Of a stretch of 64,000 nucleotides of DNA, positions 47,151-57,700 are shown piece by piece (positions within the stretch are counted from its first letter, which is position 1; every line of letters starts with the position of its first letter). The position numbers were made by a program, and so were the translations under genes. The notes beneath the pieces are model-generated. The model did no database searches, was not told the DNA's origin, and saw only the letters and a list, made by a program, of their open reading frames with translations. Origin of the DNA: Arthrobacter subterraneus (GTDB taxonomy: Bacteria; Actinomycetota; Actinomycetes; Actinomycetales; Micrococcaceae); the NCBI RefSeq assembly GCF_900099735.1, contig NZ_FNDT01000003.1, positions 186,001 through 250,000 on the forward strand, in the 5' to 3' direction.

Positions 47151-48028
47151 ATCGGCTGCACCGCGCGTGCTTCGGACCTGGTGGACCGCGTGGAACGGTG
47201 CCAGCTGATGATCCTGCACACCAGGTAGATCACAAAGGAGATGGTTGTCACGTAGGGGCTGATGGGGATCCGGCCGCCCAGTGCCAGGAGGATGCCGCCC
47301 ACCACCGACGTGCAGGCGAACGCCACGCTGAGCAGGACCACCAGCCGCGGCGACGAAGTGACCTTGAGCGCAGCAGCAGCAGGCGTGATGAGCAGCGCAA
47401 GCACCAGGAGCGCACCGACCACCTGGATGGACAGCGCCACCGATACACCCAGCAGGAACATGAATACCAGCGACAGCCCACGCACCGGGACACCGCGCGC
47501 CTCCGCCAGCTCCGGGTCCACGCTGGCAAAGGTCAGCGGGCGCCAGATGGCGCCGAGGGCGGCCATGACGACGACGGCGCAGCCCGCCAAAAGCGTCAGC
47601 TGCACCTGGTCAACGGAGACAATCTGCCCGGTCAGCAGTCCGAACTTGTTGGCTGCCCTGCCCTCATAGAGCGCCAGGAACAGAATCCCAAGCCCCAGCC
47701 CGAACGGCATGATGACACCGATGATCGAGTTGCGGTCACGGGCCCGGATGCCCATCAAGCCCAGCAGGAGCGCGGCGATCACGGAGCCGACCAGCGAGCC
47801 GAACACCACGTTCGCCCCGATGAGCAGCGCAAACGCCGCACCGGCGAAGGACAGCTCGGCGATGCCATGCACCGCGAAGGCGAGATCCCGCATCATCACG
47901 AAGGTACCGATCAGGCCGCCCAGCAGCCCCAGCACCGCGCCGGCCCAGATGGAGTTCTGCACCAGCGGCAGCAGCTCGCTGTAGTTGTCGAACGTGAAGA
48001 TCGCCCGGAGCATTTCGTCGAGGGTCAT
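47147..48028 (-). CDS. znuB: Zinc ABC transporter permease
   Basis: This is a 293-residue ABC-3 family membrane permease with about eight helices (for example VLGLLGGLIGTFVMMRDLAFAVHGIAELSFAGAAFALLIG). The GIAELSFAGAA segment is the conserved coupling region of the family. The start overlaps the znuC stop by 4 nt. It is the last gene of znuA-znuC-znuB; zinc is assigned from the adjacent zur and the His-rich ZnuA. Confidence 0.93.
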   Translation of the reverse strand: MTLDEMLRAIFTFDNYSELLPLVQNSIWAGAVLGLLGGLIGTFVMMRDLAFAVHGIAELSFAGAAFALLIGANVVFGSLVGSVIAALLLGLMGIRARDRNSIIGVIMPFGLGLGILFLALYEGRAANKFGLLTGQIVSVDQVQLTLLAGCAVVVMAALGAIWRPLTFASVDPELAEARGVPVRGLSLVFMFLLGVSVALSIQVVGALLVLALLITPAAAALKVTSSPRLVVLLSVAFACTSVVGGILLALGGRIPISPYVTTISFVIYLVCRIISWHRSTRSTRSEARAVQPI

Positions 48029-48885
48029 GGCTGCGCTGCCTCTGCATGATGATGGTGCGTGGTGGCGTCCGGTAGTCCCACCACAACAATGCGGCCGTTG
48101 TTGTGGATGACGTCCACCCGGCTGTTGTAGAGCTCGGACAGAACGTCGCTGGTCATCACGTCCTGCGGCCGGCCCACCCGGAACTGCCCGCCGGCCAGGT
48201 ACAGGACGCGGTCAACGTAGTCGATGATCGGGTTGATTTCATGGGTCACGAAGACCACGGCGGTGTTGTGGTCACGGCACTGGTCATTGATCAGCCGGCT
48301 CACCGCCTGCTGGTGGTGCAGGTCCAGCGAAAGCAGCGGCTCATCGCACAGCAGCACCTGCGGGTCCGTGGCGAGGGCCTGCGCCGCACGGAGCCGCTGC
48401 TGCTCGCCGCCGGACAGCCGCCCCACCGGCGCATCCGCGTACGACGACGCGCCCACCTTCTCCAGGAGGGCATCCACAGTCCGGCGGTAGGTTGCTCCGC
48501 CGCCGCGGAACCCCCAGCGGTGGCCGTCCACGCCCAGGCCCACGAGGTCGCGTGCGCGCAGAGGCGTCTCAGCTGCAAATGACTTCTGCTGCGGGATATA
48601 GCCGAACGCGCGGCTGCCGCGGTGCAGTGCATGACCGTTGACGGTGGCCCGTCCCGAATCCAGCTCCTGCAGGCCGAGAAGCACCCTGAGCAGGCTCGTC
48701 TTGCCCGAGCCGTTAGGGCCGAGGACGGCCAGGAATTCTCCCGGCCGGATGTCCAGGTCAAGATCGTGCCAGAGCGTCCGGCGCCCAAACGAGAGGGAGG
48801 CAGAGCGAAGGCTCACCACAGGGCGAGCGGCAGCACCGCCGTCGTTGGCCACGCGGTCTCCTAGCTGAAGGGATGGGAGTGTCAT
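48025..48885 (-). CDS. znuC: Zinc ABC transporter ATP-binding protein
   Basis: This is a 286-residue ATPase with Walker A GPNGSGKTSLL, the signature LSGGEQQRLRAAQAL, Walker B VLLCDEPLLSLDLH and the switch His in FVTHEINP. The C-terminus ends in a short His-rich stretch (HHHHAEAAQP) that may bind zinc. The ATG at 48885 is preferred over the TTG two codons earlier. It follows znuA by 11 nt. Confidence 0.94.
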   Translation of the reverse strand: MTLPSLQLGDRVANDGGAAARPVVSLRSASLSFGRRTLWHDLDLDIRPGEFLAVLGPNGSGKTSLLRVLLGLQELDSGRATVNGHALHRGSRAFGYIPQQKSFAAETPLRARDLVGLGVDGHRWGFRGGGATYRRTVDALLEKVGASSYADAPVGRLSGGEQQRLRAAQALATDPQVLLCDEPLLSLDLHHQQAVSRLINDQCRDHNTAVVFVTHEINPIIDYVDRVLYLAGGQFRVGRPQDVMTSDVLSELYNSRVDVIHNNGRIVVVGLPDATTHHHHAEAAQP

Positions 48886-48896
48886 GGCCAATTCTG

Positions 48897-49964
48897 TCAG
48901 GACTTCAGGGCTTCGGCGATGTTGTCGACGTTGGTGCTCATCCAGGACAGGTAGTCCGCACCGTCGGGAAGCGTTTCGGTGAAGTTGACGACGGGCACCG
49001 AGGCGGACTCCGCCGAACTGCGTACAGCCTGGGTCTGTGGACCCTCGGTTTGTTCGTTATACGCGAGGAACGCGACCGAGCCGTTCTTCACCAGCTCCTG
49101 CATCTCGTTCAGGGCGGCCACCGGAACGTCTGCGTCTTCCTCAATTGCCTCGGTGTAGTCGGCGGGGGTGACGTCCTCCAGGCCGACGGTTTCCAGCAGG
49201 TACGCGGGCACAGGTTCGGTGGCGGCGACGGCCTTGCCTGCGGCCTCCGGTGCAAGCGCCGCTGCCCGCTCCTCGATCGCGGCCAGTTCCTCGGCGAAGC
49301 CGGCGGCGTTCGCCTCATAGGTGTCCGCGTTGTCGGGGTCGAGCGCCCCGAGTTTATCCCCTATGGCGCCGGCGAGCTCCGCCATGGCCGCCAGGTTGTA
49401 CCAGACGTGTTCGTTGAAGGAACCGTGCGCGTGTTCGTCCTCGGCGTGAGGCTCCTCCTCCGCGTGAGTGTCCTCGGCGTGAGGTTCCTCCTCCGCGTGA
49501 GTGTCCTCGGCGTGAGTGTCCTCGGCGTGGGGTCCCTCCTCCGCGTGAGTGTCCTCGGCGTGGGGTTCCTCCCCCGCGTCCAGCCCTGCGATGTCGACCG
49601 CACTGAGTACGTACTCGTGATCCATCTCGACGGAATCGGCAAGGGTATGGAGGAACGGGTCATAGCCGCCCCCGTTCTCCACCAGGAGGTCTGCCTTGGA
49701 GACTGCAAGCTTGTCCTGCACCGTAGCCTCGTAGGAGTGCGGATCCTGGCTCAGGCTGTCGACAATCGCGGTCACCTCGACATGTTCCCCGCCGACTGCC
49801 TCGACGATGTCCCCATAGACGTTGGTGGACGTCACCACCTGCAGCGCGCCTGATGCTGCGTCCCGTTCCGAACTGCCGCCCTCGGGGCCGCAGCCGGCTA
49901 CCAGCAGTGGAAGAAGTGCCGAAGCGGCGAGTACCGTCGTCGTTCGCGCGGAAATACTGCGCAT
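48897..49964 (-). CDS. znuA: Zinc-binding lipoprotein of ABC transporter (ZnuA-type)
   Basis: This is a 355-residue cluster A-I substrate-binding protein. The signal peptide ends in LLVAGC with lipid-attached Cys25. Metal-site His residues are in DPHSYEATVQ and in HVWYNLAAM, with Glu/Asp further on. Between the first lobe segments lies a His/Asp/Glu-rich loop (about residues 130-175) of repeated PHAEDTHAEE units, typical of zinc-specific members. Start ATG 49964 is chosen; the frame is open nine codons further. It is the first gene of znuACB with a Zur box candidate upstream. Confidence 0.93.
   Translation of the reverse strand: MRSISARTTTVLAASALLPLLVAGCGPEGGSSERDAASGALQVVTSTNVYGDIVEAVGGEHVEVTAIVDSLSQDPHSYEATVQDKLAVSKADLLVENGGGYDPFLHTLADSVEMDHEYVLSAVDIAGLDAGEEPHAEDTHAEEGPHAEDTHAEDTHAEEEPHAEDTHAEEEPHAEDEHAHGSFNEHVWYNLAAMAELAGAIGDKLGALDPDNADTYEANAAGFAEELAAIEERAAALAPEAAGKAVAATEPVPAYLLETVGLEDVTPADYTEAIEEDADVPVAALNEMQELVKNGSVAFLAYNEQTEGPQTQAVRSSAESASVPVVNFTETLPDGADYLSWMSTNVDNIAEALKS
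49439..49575 (-). repeat. Tandem coding repeat in znuA metal-binding loop
   Basis: Repeated units of about 30 and 12 bases encode THAED, THAEEE and PHAED variants. They are in frame and nearly identical at DNA level, which marks recent expansion or contraction by slippage. Confidence 0.9.
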
Positions 49965-50033
49965 GAATGTTCCCTCGATCTGTGTACGCAAGTGGTGTGG
50001 TGCCCCGTGGACTTGTCTAACTCTAACCTAAAC

Positions 50034-50046
50034 GCGAATCATTCGC
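50034..50046. promoter_or_regulatory. Candidate Zur operator upstream of znuA
   Basis: The perfect 13-bp palindrome GCGAATcATTCGC (AATGATT core in the znuA direction) lies about 70 bases upstream of the znuA start and is flanked by extra partial symmetry. The AATGATT core resembles known actinobacterial Zur/Fur boxes. Assignment rests on sequence and position. Confidence 0.5.
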
Positions 50047-50059
50047 ATTTCTGTGCCTC

Positions 50060-50104
50060 GCAGCGGGACCAGCCAGAGCGCCTTGCAGCGGGACCAGCCA
50101 GAGC
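50060..50104. repeat. Two 20-bp direct repeats
   Basis: An identical 20-bp sequence occurs at 50060-50079 and 50085-50104. It lies between the znuA operator and the terminator of the CNNM gene. Role unknown; possibly a small slippage duplication. Confidence 0.7.
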
Positions 50105-50110
50105 ACAGAT

Positions 50111-50142
50111 CAGGGCCCTCCGCCGACCGGCGAAGGACCCTG
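50111..50142 (-). terminator. Hairpin after the CNNM transporter genes
   Basis: In the minus-strand RNA all 14 bp of the stem pair (two G-U wobbles) around a 4-nt loop, starting 19 nt after the stop at 50161. There is no U-tract. The orientation-specific wobble pairing supports a terminator for the minus-strand genes. Confidence 0.5.
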
Positions 50143-50160
50143 AAGCTGCGGCCCGGCGGG

Positions 50161-51261
50161 CTAGCGCGTCTCGAACCTGCCGAGTTCCGCGTCGCGCTGG
50201 AGCGACTCTCCGGTGCGCCGGTGCCCCTGGTTCTGGGTGGCATCCCGGATCTCGCCGATCAGCTGCTCAATGACGTCCTCGAGGAACAGGACACCGCGCG
50301 CCCGCCCGTCGCTGGTCATCACGCGGGCCAGGTGGGACCCGGTGCGCTGCATGATGGCAAGCGCGTCCTCGATCTCATCATCGACACTCAGATTGGCGAG
50401 AGCCCTCACCTTGTTCTCCGTGATGGGCCGCAGGTACCCCTCGACCGGCATCGACATGACGTCCTTGAGGTGCATGTAACCGGTGAGGTTGTCGTGCTCA
50501 TCCACGAGTACGAAGCGGGAGAAACCGGTCCGTCCGACCGTCTTTTCGAACTCCTCGGGAGTGGAGTCTGTACGGAGCGTGACCAGTTCCTCCAGCGGCA
50601 CCATGATGGTCCCCGCCGTCTGCCCCGAGAATTCGAGCGCGCTGCTGATCAGCCCGGCGTCGTCGTCCACCAGCCCGTGCCTCGTGGACTCCTGAACGAT
50701 CGACTGCACCTCCTCCAGGGTGAAGGAAGACGTCACCTCGTCCTTCGGCTCGATCCGCATGGCCCTCAGAATGTGGTTGGCGGTCCAGTTCAGGCTGGAA
50801 ATGACGGGATGCACCAGCTTGGCCACCATTACCAGCGGAGGCGCGAGAAACAGGGCGGCCTTGTCCGCCACGGATACCGAAATGTTCTTCGGCACCATTT
50901 CGCCGAAGGTCACGTGGAGGAAGGTGACCAGCGCAAGCGCGATACCGAACGCAATGCCGTCTGCCAGGCCTCCAGGGAGGCCGGCCGCTTCAAGCGGTAC
51001 GACCATCAGGTGGTGAATGGCGGGCTCGGCCACCTGCAGAATCAGCAGGGAACATACCGTGATGCCCAACTGTGCGCAGGCCAGCATGAGGGACACGTGT
51101 TCCATGGCCCAGAGGGTGGTGCGCGCACGTTTCATGCCCTGGTCCGCGAGCGGCTCGATCTGGCTGCGGCGCGCGCTCATGATCGCGAACTCGGCGCCCA
51201 CAAAGAACGCGTTGCCGATCAGCAGAATGACCAGCCAGAGGATCCCTGCCCAGTCGCTCAT
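50161..51261 (-). CDS. CNNM/CorC-type transporter (hemolysin family), second copy
   Basis: This is a 366-residue protein: a DUF21/CNNM membrane domain (about 1-130; VGAEFAIMSARRSQIEPLA, VTFGEMVPKNISV) and a CBS pair (about 190-330; VPLEELVTLRTDSTPEEF, FSRFVLVDEHDNLTGYMHLKDV). A C-terminal CorC_HlyC transporter-associated domain is not evident, so it is shorter than its neighbour. These proteins take part in Mg2+/Co2+ export or regulation; haemolysis is a historical label. It overlaps the upstream paralogue by 4 nt (ATGA), suggesting they work as a pair. Confidence 0.9.
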   Translation of the reverse strand: MSDWAGILWLVILLIGNAFFVGAEFAIMSARRSQIEPLADQGMKRARTTLWAMEHVSLMLACAQLGITVCSLLILQVAEPAIHHLMVVPLEAAGLPGGLADGIAFGIALALVTFLHVTFGEMVPKNISVSVADKAALFLAPPLVMVAKLVHPVISSLNWTANHILRAMRIEPKDEVTSSFTLEEVQSIVQESTRHGLVDDDAGLISSALEFSGQTAGTIMVPLEELVTLRTDSTPEEFEKTVGRTGFSRFVLVDEHDNLTGYMHLKDVMSMPVEGYLRPITENKVRALANLSVDDEIEDALAIMQRTGSHLARVMTSDGRARGVLFLEDVIEQLIGEIRDATQNQGHRRTGESLQRDAELGRFETR

Positions 51262-52607
51262 CGGGCACCGCCCGCGGCGGAGGAAGCTGCATCGGACTGT
51301 CCTGCTTCCGCAGGCTCCACGGGCAGGAAGCTGACGCGGTCGATCCGGCGTCCGTCCATGCGTTCCACCTCAAGGATCCCGCCGGGGACGTCCACCCGGT
51401 CGCCTGTTTCGGCAATCCTGCCCAAAACGGACATGATGTAGCCGCCCACTGTCTCGTAGCCCGGTTCGTCCGGCACAACCAGGTTGGGGATCTGTTCACT
51501 GACCTCGTCCGGGCGCATGATGCCCGGGAAGAACCAGTTGCCTGCAGCGCTTTGCAGGACGCCCGGCTTGAGCTTGTCATGTTCATCAGCCACCTCGCCC
51601 ACAATCTCCTCGACGAGGTCCTCGAGTGTGACCACGCCGGCAGTTCCGCCGTACTCATCGAGCACCACAGCGAGCTGCAGGTTGGCCTCCTTCAGTTCGC
51701 TGAGCAGCGAGTCGAGGTGCACCGTCTCGGGGATCCGCAGGACCTCCGTCATGATGGTCCCGGCCGGGAGCTCCGCACGCCTGGACCGCGGCACTGCAAC
51801 GGCCTTCTTCACGTGCACCACTCCACGGATGTCATCGGGCGAGTCCCCGAGGAGGGGAAAGCGTGAGTATCCGGTCTGCCGCGCGAGATCGACGACGTCG
51901 GCAACCGTCTGGTCGGATTCGATCGTTGCCATCCTGATTCGCGGCGTCATGACGTCTGCCGCCGTGCGCTCGGAGAAACTGAACGTCCTCGCAAGAAAGT
52001 TTGCGGTCCCCTGGTCAAGGGTTCCCAGCTCCGCGGACCGCCGCACCAGGGATGACAGCTCGGAGGGAGTCCGGGCCCCCGAGATTTCCTCTTTGGCTTC
52101 CAGCCCGAACAGATGCAGCACCCGGTTGGAGAAGCCGTTGAGAAGGACGATCGCCGGCTTGAAGATTGCGGTGAAGATGAGCTGCGGACGGGCCAGGGTC
52201 CTGCCGACTTTGAAGGGGAGGGCGATGGCCATGTTCTTGGGCACCAACTCCCCGATCAGCATGGAGAGAAGGGTGGCCAGCGTCATCGCAAGAATCAGGG
52301 AGACCGATGCCCGCAGTGTGTCCGGCACGCCCAGCGCCCCCAGCGGCGTCTCAAGCAGCCGCCCCACGGAAGGCTCCATGACGTAACCGGTCAGCAGCGT
52401 TGTCAGGGTGATGCCGAGCTGGCAGCTGGAGAGCTGCGTGGACAGGGACTTGAGACAGCGCAGCAGCGGTTCGGCGCGCTTGTCTCCCTCGTCCACCGCA
52501 CGCTGGACATAGGTCTGGTCGAGTGCAACGAGGGAAAACTCGACAGCAACAAAGAACCCGGTGCCGAGAATCAGCAGCAGGCCGGCGATCAGGTAGAGCC
52601 ACTCCAT
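51258..52607 (-). CDS. CNNM/CorC-type transporter (hemolysin family) with CorC_HlyC domain
   Basis: This is a 449-residue protein in the order CNNM membrane domain (about 1-190; ETP/VPKNMAIALPF motif region LIGELVPKNM), a CBS pair (about 215-330; VMTPRIRMATIESD, YSRFPLLGDSPDDIRGVVHVK) and CorC_HlyC domain (about 345-430; DELGGTAGVVTLEDLVEEIVGE type). The tail is Ala/Ser-rich. It likely takes part in divalent cation homeostasis. It is co-transcribed with a shorter paralogue, and its ATG is overlapped by one base (TAATG) by the stop of a small upstream open frame. Confidence 0.92.
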   Translation of the reverse strand: MEWLYLIAGLLLILGTGFFVAVEFSLVALDQTYVQRAVDEGDKRAEPLLRCLKSLSTQLSSCQLGITLTTLLTGYVMEPSVGRLLETPLGALGVPDTLRASVSLILAMTLATLLSMLIGELVPKNMAIALPFKVGRTLARPQLIFTAIFKPAIVLLNGFSNRVLHLFGLEAKEEISGARTPSELSSLVRRSAELGTLDQGTANFLARTFSFSERTAADVMTPRIRMATIESDQTVADVVDLARQTGYSRFPLLGDSPDDIRGVVHVKKAVAVPRSRRAELPAGTIMTEVLRIPETVHLDSLLSELKEANLQLAVVLDEYGGTAGVVTLEDLVEEIVGEVADEHDKLKPGVLQSAAGNWFFPGIMRPDEVSEQIPNLVVPDEPGYETVGGYIMSVLGRIAETGDRVDVPGGILEVERMDGRRIDRVSFLPVEPAEAGQSDAASSAAGGAR

Positions 52608-52924
52608 TACCGGACCACCGCCGCGGGTGCGCAGGAATTACCCCGCGCGGCGGGTTTCGGAGGTTCCCCAGGTTGAGACGGCTCGTCCGGCTGGGAAGGC
52701 TCCGTCGACGCGGAGTTTCCCAAGGCGCTGTCTCCCGAGGCGTCACCGTCGGCGCGCTGATCCGGCATGGATGAGCTGCCGGAAGCGTCGGAACGCGCGG
52801 AAGTCAGTGGGTGATGGGCATGTGAACGGGGATTGCCGGCACTGGATGGCTGCGCTGCACATCGGATCGATGCTGCCTGTCGCTGCGTGCGCGCCATGGG
52901 CCGGCCCCTAGAGGAACTGTCCAT
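52607..52924 (-). CDS. Possible small disordered protein upstream of the CNNM genes
   Basis: This is a 105-codon open frame with no recognised family and a composition of Ser, Pro, Ala, Asp and Gln, so probably disordered (SQPDEPSQPGEPPKP near the end). It is supported by a TAATG junction with the CNNM start and by a TAAACT -10-like box 9 nt upstream of its ATG, which would give a nearly leaderless mRNA. A shorter start at the internal MPDQRADG is possible. It may not be translated. Confidence 0.35.
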   Translation of the reverse strand: MDSSSRGRPMARTQRQAASIRCAAQPSSAGNPRSHAHHPLTSARSDASGSSSMPDQRADGDASGDSALGNSASTEPSQPDEPSQPGEPPKPAARGNSCAPAAVVR

Positions 52925-52933
52925 AAGGTCTCC

Positions 52934-52939
52934 AGTTTA
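52934..52939 (-). promoter_or_regulatory. Candidate -10 box (TAAACT)
   Basis: TAAACT on the minus strand ends 9 nt before ATG 52924. No good -35 is seen at 17-18 nt. It would produce a leaderless or near-leaderless transcript for the small open frame and the CNNM pair. Confidence 0.3.
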
Positions 52940-53040
52940 CAGCAAGGGCGCCGTCCACGGCGCGGACCGATGCCGTGGGCATCCTCTGCCACCGGGAGGT
53001 CCGCTGCCTCCAGGACGTTCGCGCGCTGGACCCCGTGGCA

Positions 53041-53079
53041 CCGGACTCCGGACCACGGACTCCGGACTCCGGACTCCGT
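53041..53079. repeat. Short tandem GGACTCC repeats
   Basis: The heptamer GGACTCC (within CCGGACTCC units) occurs four times in 39 bases downstream of guaB1. It is simple-sequence expansion without evident coding or structural role. Confidence 0.8.
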
Positions 53080-53105
53080 CGAACCGGAACCGCACCGCAG
53101 GTCTG

Positions 53106-54777
<1,672 letters not shown>

Positions 54778-57700
54778 GTGCCACAACAACCCAACCACCG
54801 TCTACCGGAAGAATTCGGCGGGAATGAATGGCTTGTGGATGAGCTCTACGAGCAATTCCGCCAGGACAGGAATTCGGTAGACAAGAAGTGGTGGAGCCTT
54901 TTCGAATCCTTTGAAGCAGAGAGCAGCGGCTCGGACAACGGGCGGCACGCTGCTTCGAGGCCTGCCGGCTCCGGGGACCCGAATCCCCCCACCCGGGAGC
55001 TGCCCGTCGTCTCGGCGGAGCAGAATGCTCCCAAGGCGTCCGGGGAATCACCCGCTGCAACGCAGGAGTCCGGCAAGCCGCCGGTCGCCAAGGAAGAGCC
55101 CGGGCAAGGCCGTGAGAAAGCAGCGGCGTCGAAGCCGGCGGCGGCCAAGGCCGAGCCCAAGCCGGAGCAGAAAACCGAAAAGGCTCCCATCCCGGCCCAG
55201 CTCCCGAAGTCGGATCTGAACCCGGAAATGGATGAAGACACCGTCACCGTCCTGCGCGGACCTGCCAAGGCCATCGCCACCAACATGGACGCGAGCCTCA
55301 CGGTCCCGACGGCCACCAGCGTCCGGGCCATCCCGGCCAAGCTCCTGATCGACAACCGTGTGGTCATCAACAACCACCTGGAGCGGGCCCGTGGCGGCAA
55401 GGTTTCCTTCACCCACATCATTGGCTACGCGATCATCCGGGCACTCGCCCAGTTCCCTTCGCAGAACGTCTACTACGACGTCGTGGACGGCAAGCCCGCG
55501 GCGGTCCAGCCTGCCCATGTGAACTTCGGATTGGCGATCGACATGCCGCGGCCCGACGGTTCACGCCTGCTGGTGGTCCCCAACATCAAGAAGGCGGAAA
55601 CGCTCAACTTCTCGGAGTTCTGGAACGCCTACGAGGACCTCGTCAAGCGTGCGCGTGCAGGCAAGCTCGGGGCGGACGACTACGCCGGCACCACCGTCTC
55701 GCTCACCAACCCCGGCGGCATCGGCACGGTCCACTCGGTTCCGAGGCTCTCCAAGGGTCAGGCCTGCATCATAGGGGCGGGCGCACTGGAGTACCCGGCC
55801 GCTTTCCAGGGCGCAAGCGAGAAGACGCTTGCCCAGCACGCAATCAGCAAGACCATCACCCTGACCTCCACGTATGACCACCGGGTCATCCAGGGCGCCG
55901 GAAGCGGCGAGTTCCTCAGGATTGTGCATCAGCTCCTGCTGGGCGAGCAGAACTTCTATGACGAGATCTTCGAGGCCCTGCGCATCCCGTATGAGCCGGT
56001 CCGGTGGAGCGCTGACATCCAGGTTGATCCCATGGATGAGATCAACAAGGTTGCCCGCATCCAGCAACTGATCCACGCCTACCGCGTCCGCGGCCACCTC
56101 ATGGCGGATACCAACCCGCTCGAGTACGTCCAGCGCAAGCACGCGGACCTCGACGTCCGTACCCATGGCCTGACGCTGTGGGACCTCGACCGCGAGTGGC
56201 CGACCGGCGGATTCGGCGGGAAGCCCACCCTGAAGTTCCGCACTATCCTCGGTGTATTGCGGGACGCCTACTGCAGGACCACCGGCATCGAGTACATGCA
56301 TATCCAGGACCCTGAGGAACGCCAGTGGTTCCAGGATGAGCTAGAGCACGCCTACTCGAAGCCGAGCCGTGAGGAGCAGTTCCGCATCCTGCACCGGCTC
56401 AATGCCGCTGAAGCGTTCGAGACCTTCCTGCAAACCAAGTTTGTGGGCCAGAAGCGGTTCTCGCTGGAAGGCGGCGAATCCCTGATTCCGCTGCTCGACT
56501 CGATCCTGTCCGACTCCGCCGACGACGGCCTGGACGAGGTGGCGATCGGCATGGCCCACCGCGGCCGCCTCAACGTCCTCACCAACATTGCCGGCAAGAC
56601 CTACGCCCAGGTCTTCCGCGAGTTCGAGGGCACCCAGGATCCGCGTTCGGTGCAGGGCTCCGGTGACGTGAAGTACCACCTCGGTACCGAAGGCACCTAC
56701 ACCTCGGACAGCGGCAATGAAACCAAGGTGTACCTCGCGGCAAACCCCTCGCACCTTGAGGCCGTGGACTCTGTCCTTGAGGGAATCGTCCGGGCCAAGC
56801 AGGACCGCCTGGACCAGGGAGACACCTTCCCGGTCCTGCCGATCCTCGTCCACGGTGACGCCGCCTTCGCAGGTCAGGGCGTGGTCGCGGAAACCCTGAA
56901 CCTCTCACAGCTGCGCGGATACCGCACAGGTGGAACCATCCACATCATCGTGAACAACCAGGTGGGCTTCACCACGTCGCCCACTGCGTCGCGGTCATCG
57001 GTGTACTCGACGGACGTCGCCAAGATGGTCCAGGCCCCTATCTTCCATGTGAACGGCGACGACCCGGAAGCCGTGGTCCGGGTGGCCCAGCTGGCGTACC
57101 AGTTCCGCCAGCGGTTCAACAAGGACGTCGTCATCGACATGGTGTGCTACCGCCGGCGCGGTCACAATGAGGGCGACGACCCGTCGATGACGCAGCCCAT
57201 GATGTACAACCTCATCGAGGCCAAGCGCTCGGTGCGCAAGCTCTACACCGAGGCCCTGATCGGCCGGGGCGACATCAGCCAGGAGGAGGCCGAGCAGGCG
57301 CTGCGGGACTACCAGGAACGGCTGGAGCGCGTCTTCGCGGAGACGCATGCAGCGCAGACCTCCCCTATCCCGGTGGTCACCAAGGACGCCGCGGCTGTCT
57401 CCGACATCGAGCGCCCCATTGCACAGCGCACCGACAACGGTGTGGGAGCTCCGGCGAGCACGGCTATCACCGCCGAGACCCTCGCCCACATCGGCAAGGC
57501 GCACCTGGCGTTCCCCGAGGGCTTCACGGTTCACCCGAAGCTCAAGGCCCTGCTCGAGAAGCGCGAGCAGATGTCCCGGGAAGGCGGCATCGACTGGGGC
57601 TTCGGCGAAATCGCAGCATTCGGTTCGCTGCTGATGGAAGGCGTGCCCGTACGTCTTGCCGGCCAGGACTCCCGTCGTGGTACTTTCGTGCAGCGGCACG

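Larger units (their letters stand above)
52608..53105. other. Region between guaB1 and CNNM genes
   Basis: About 500 bases contain only the doubtful 105-codon frame (52607-52924), a candidate -10 box (52934-52939), and a run of GGACTCC-type repeats (53041-53079). No hairpin terminator for guaB1 was identified with confidence. Confidence 0.5.

Noticed and set aside
50053-51441. 462-codon plus-strand frame opposite the CNNM genes
   Set aside because: Antisense shadow; it crosses the junction of two clear genes.
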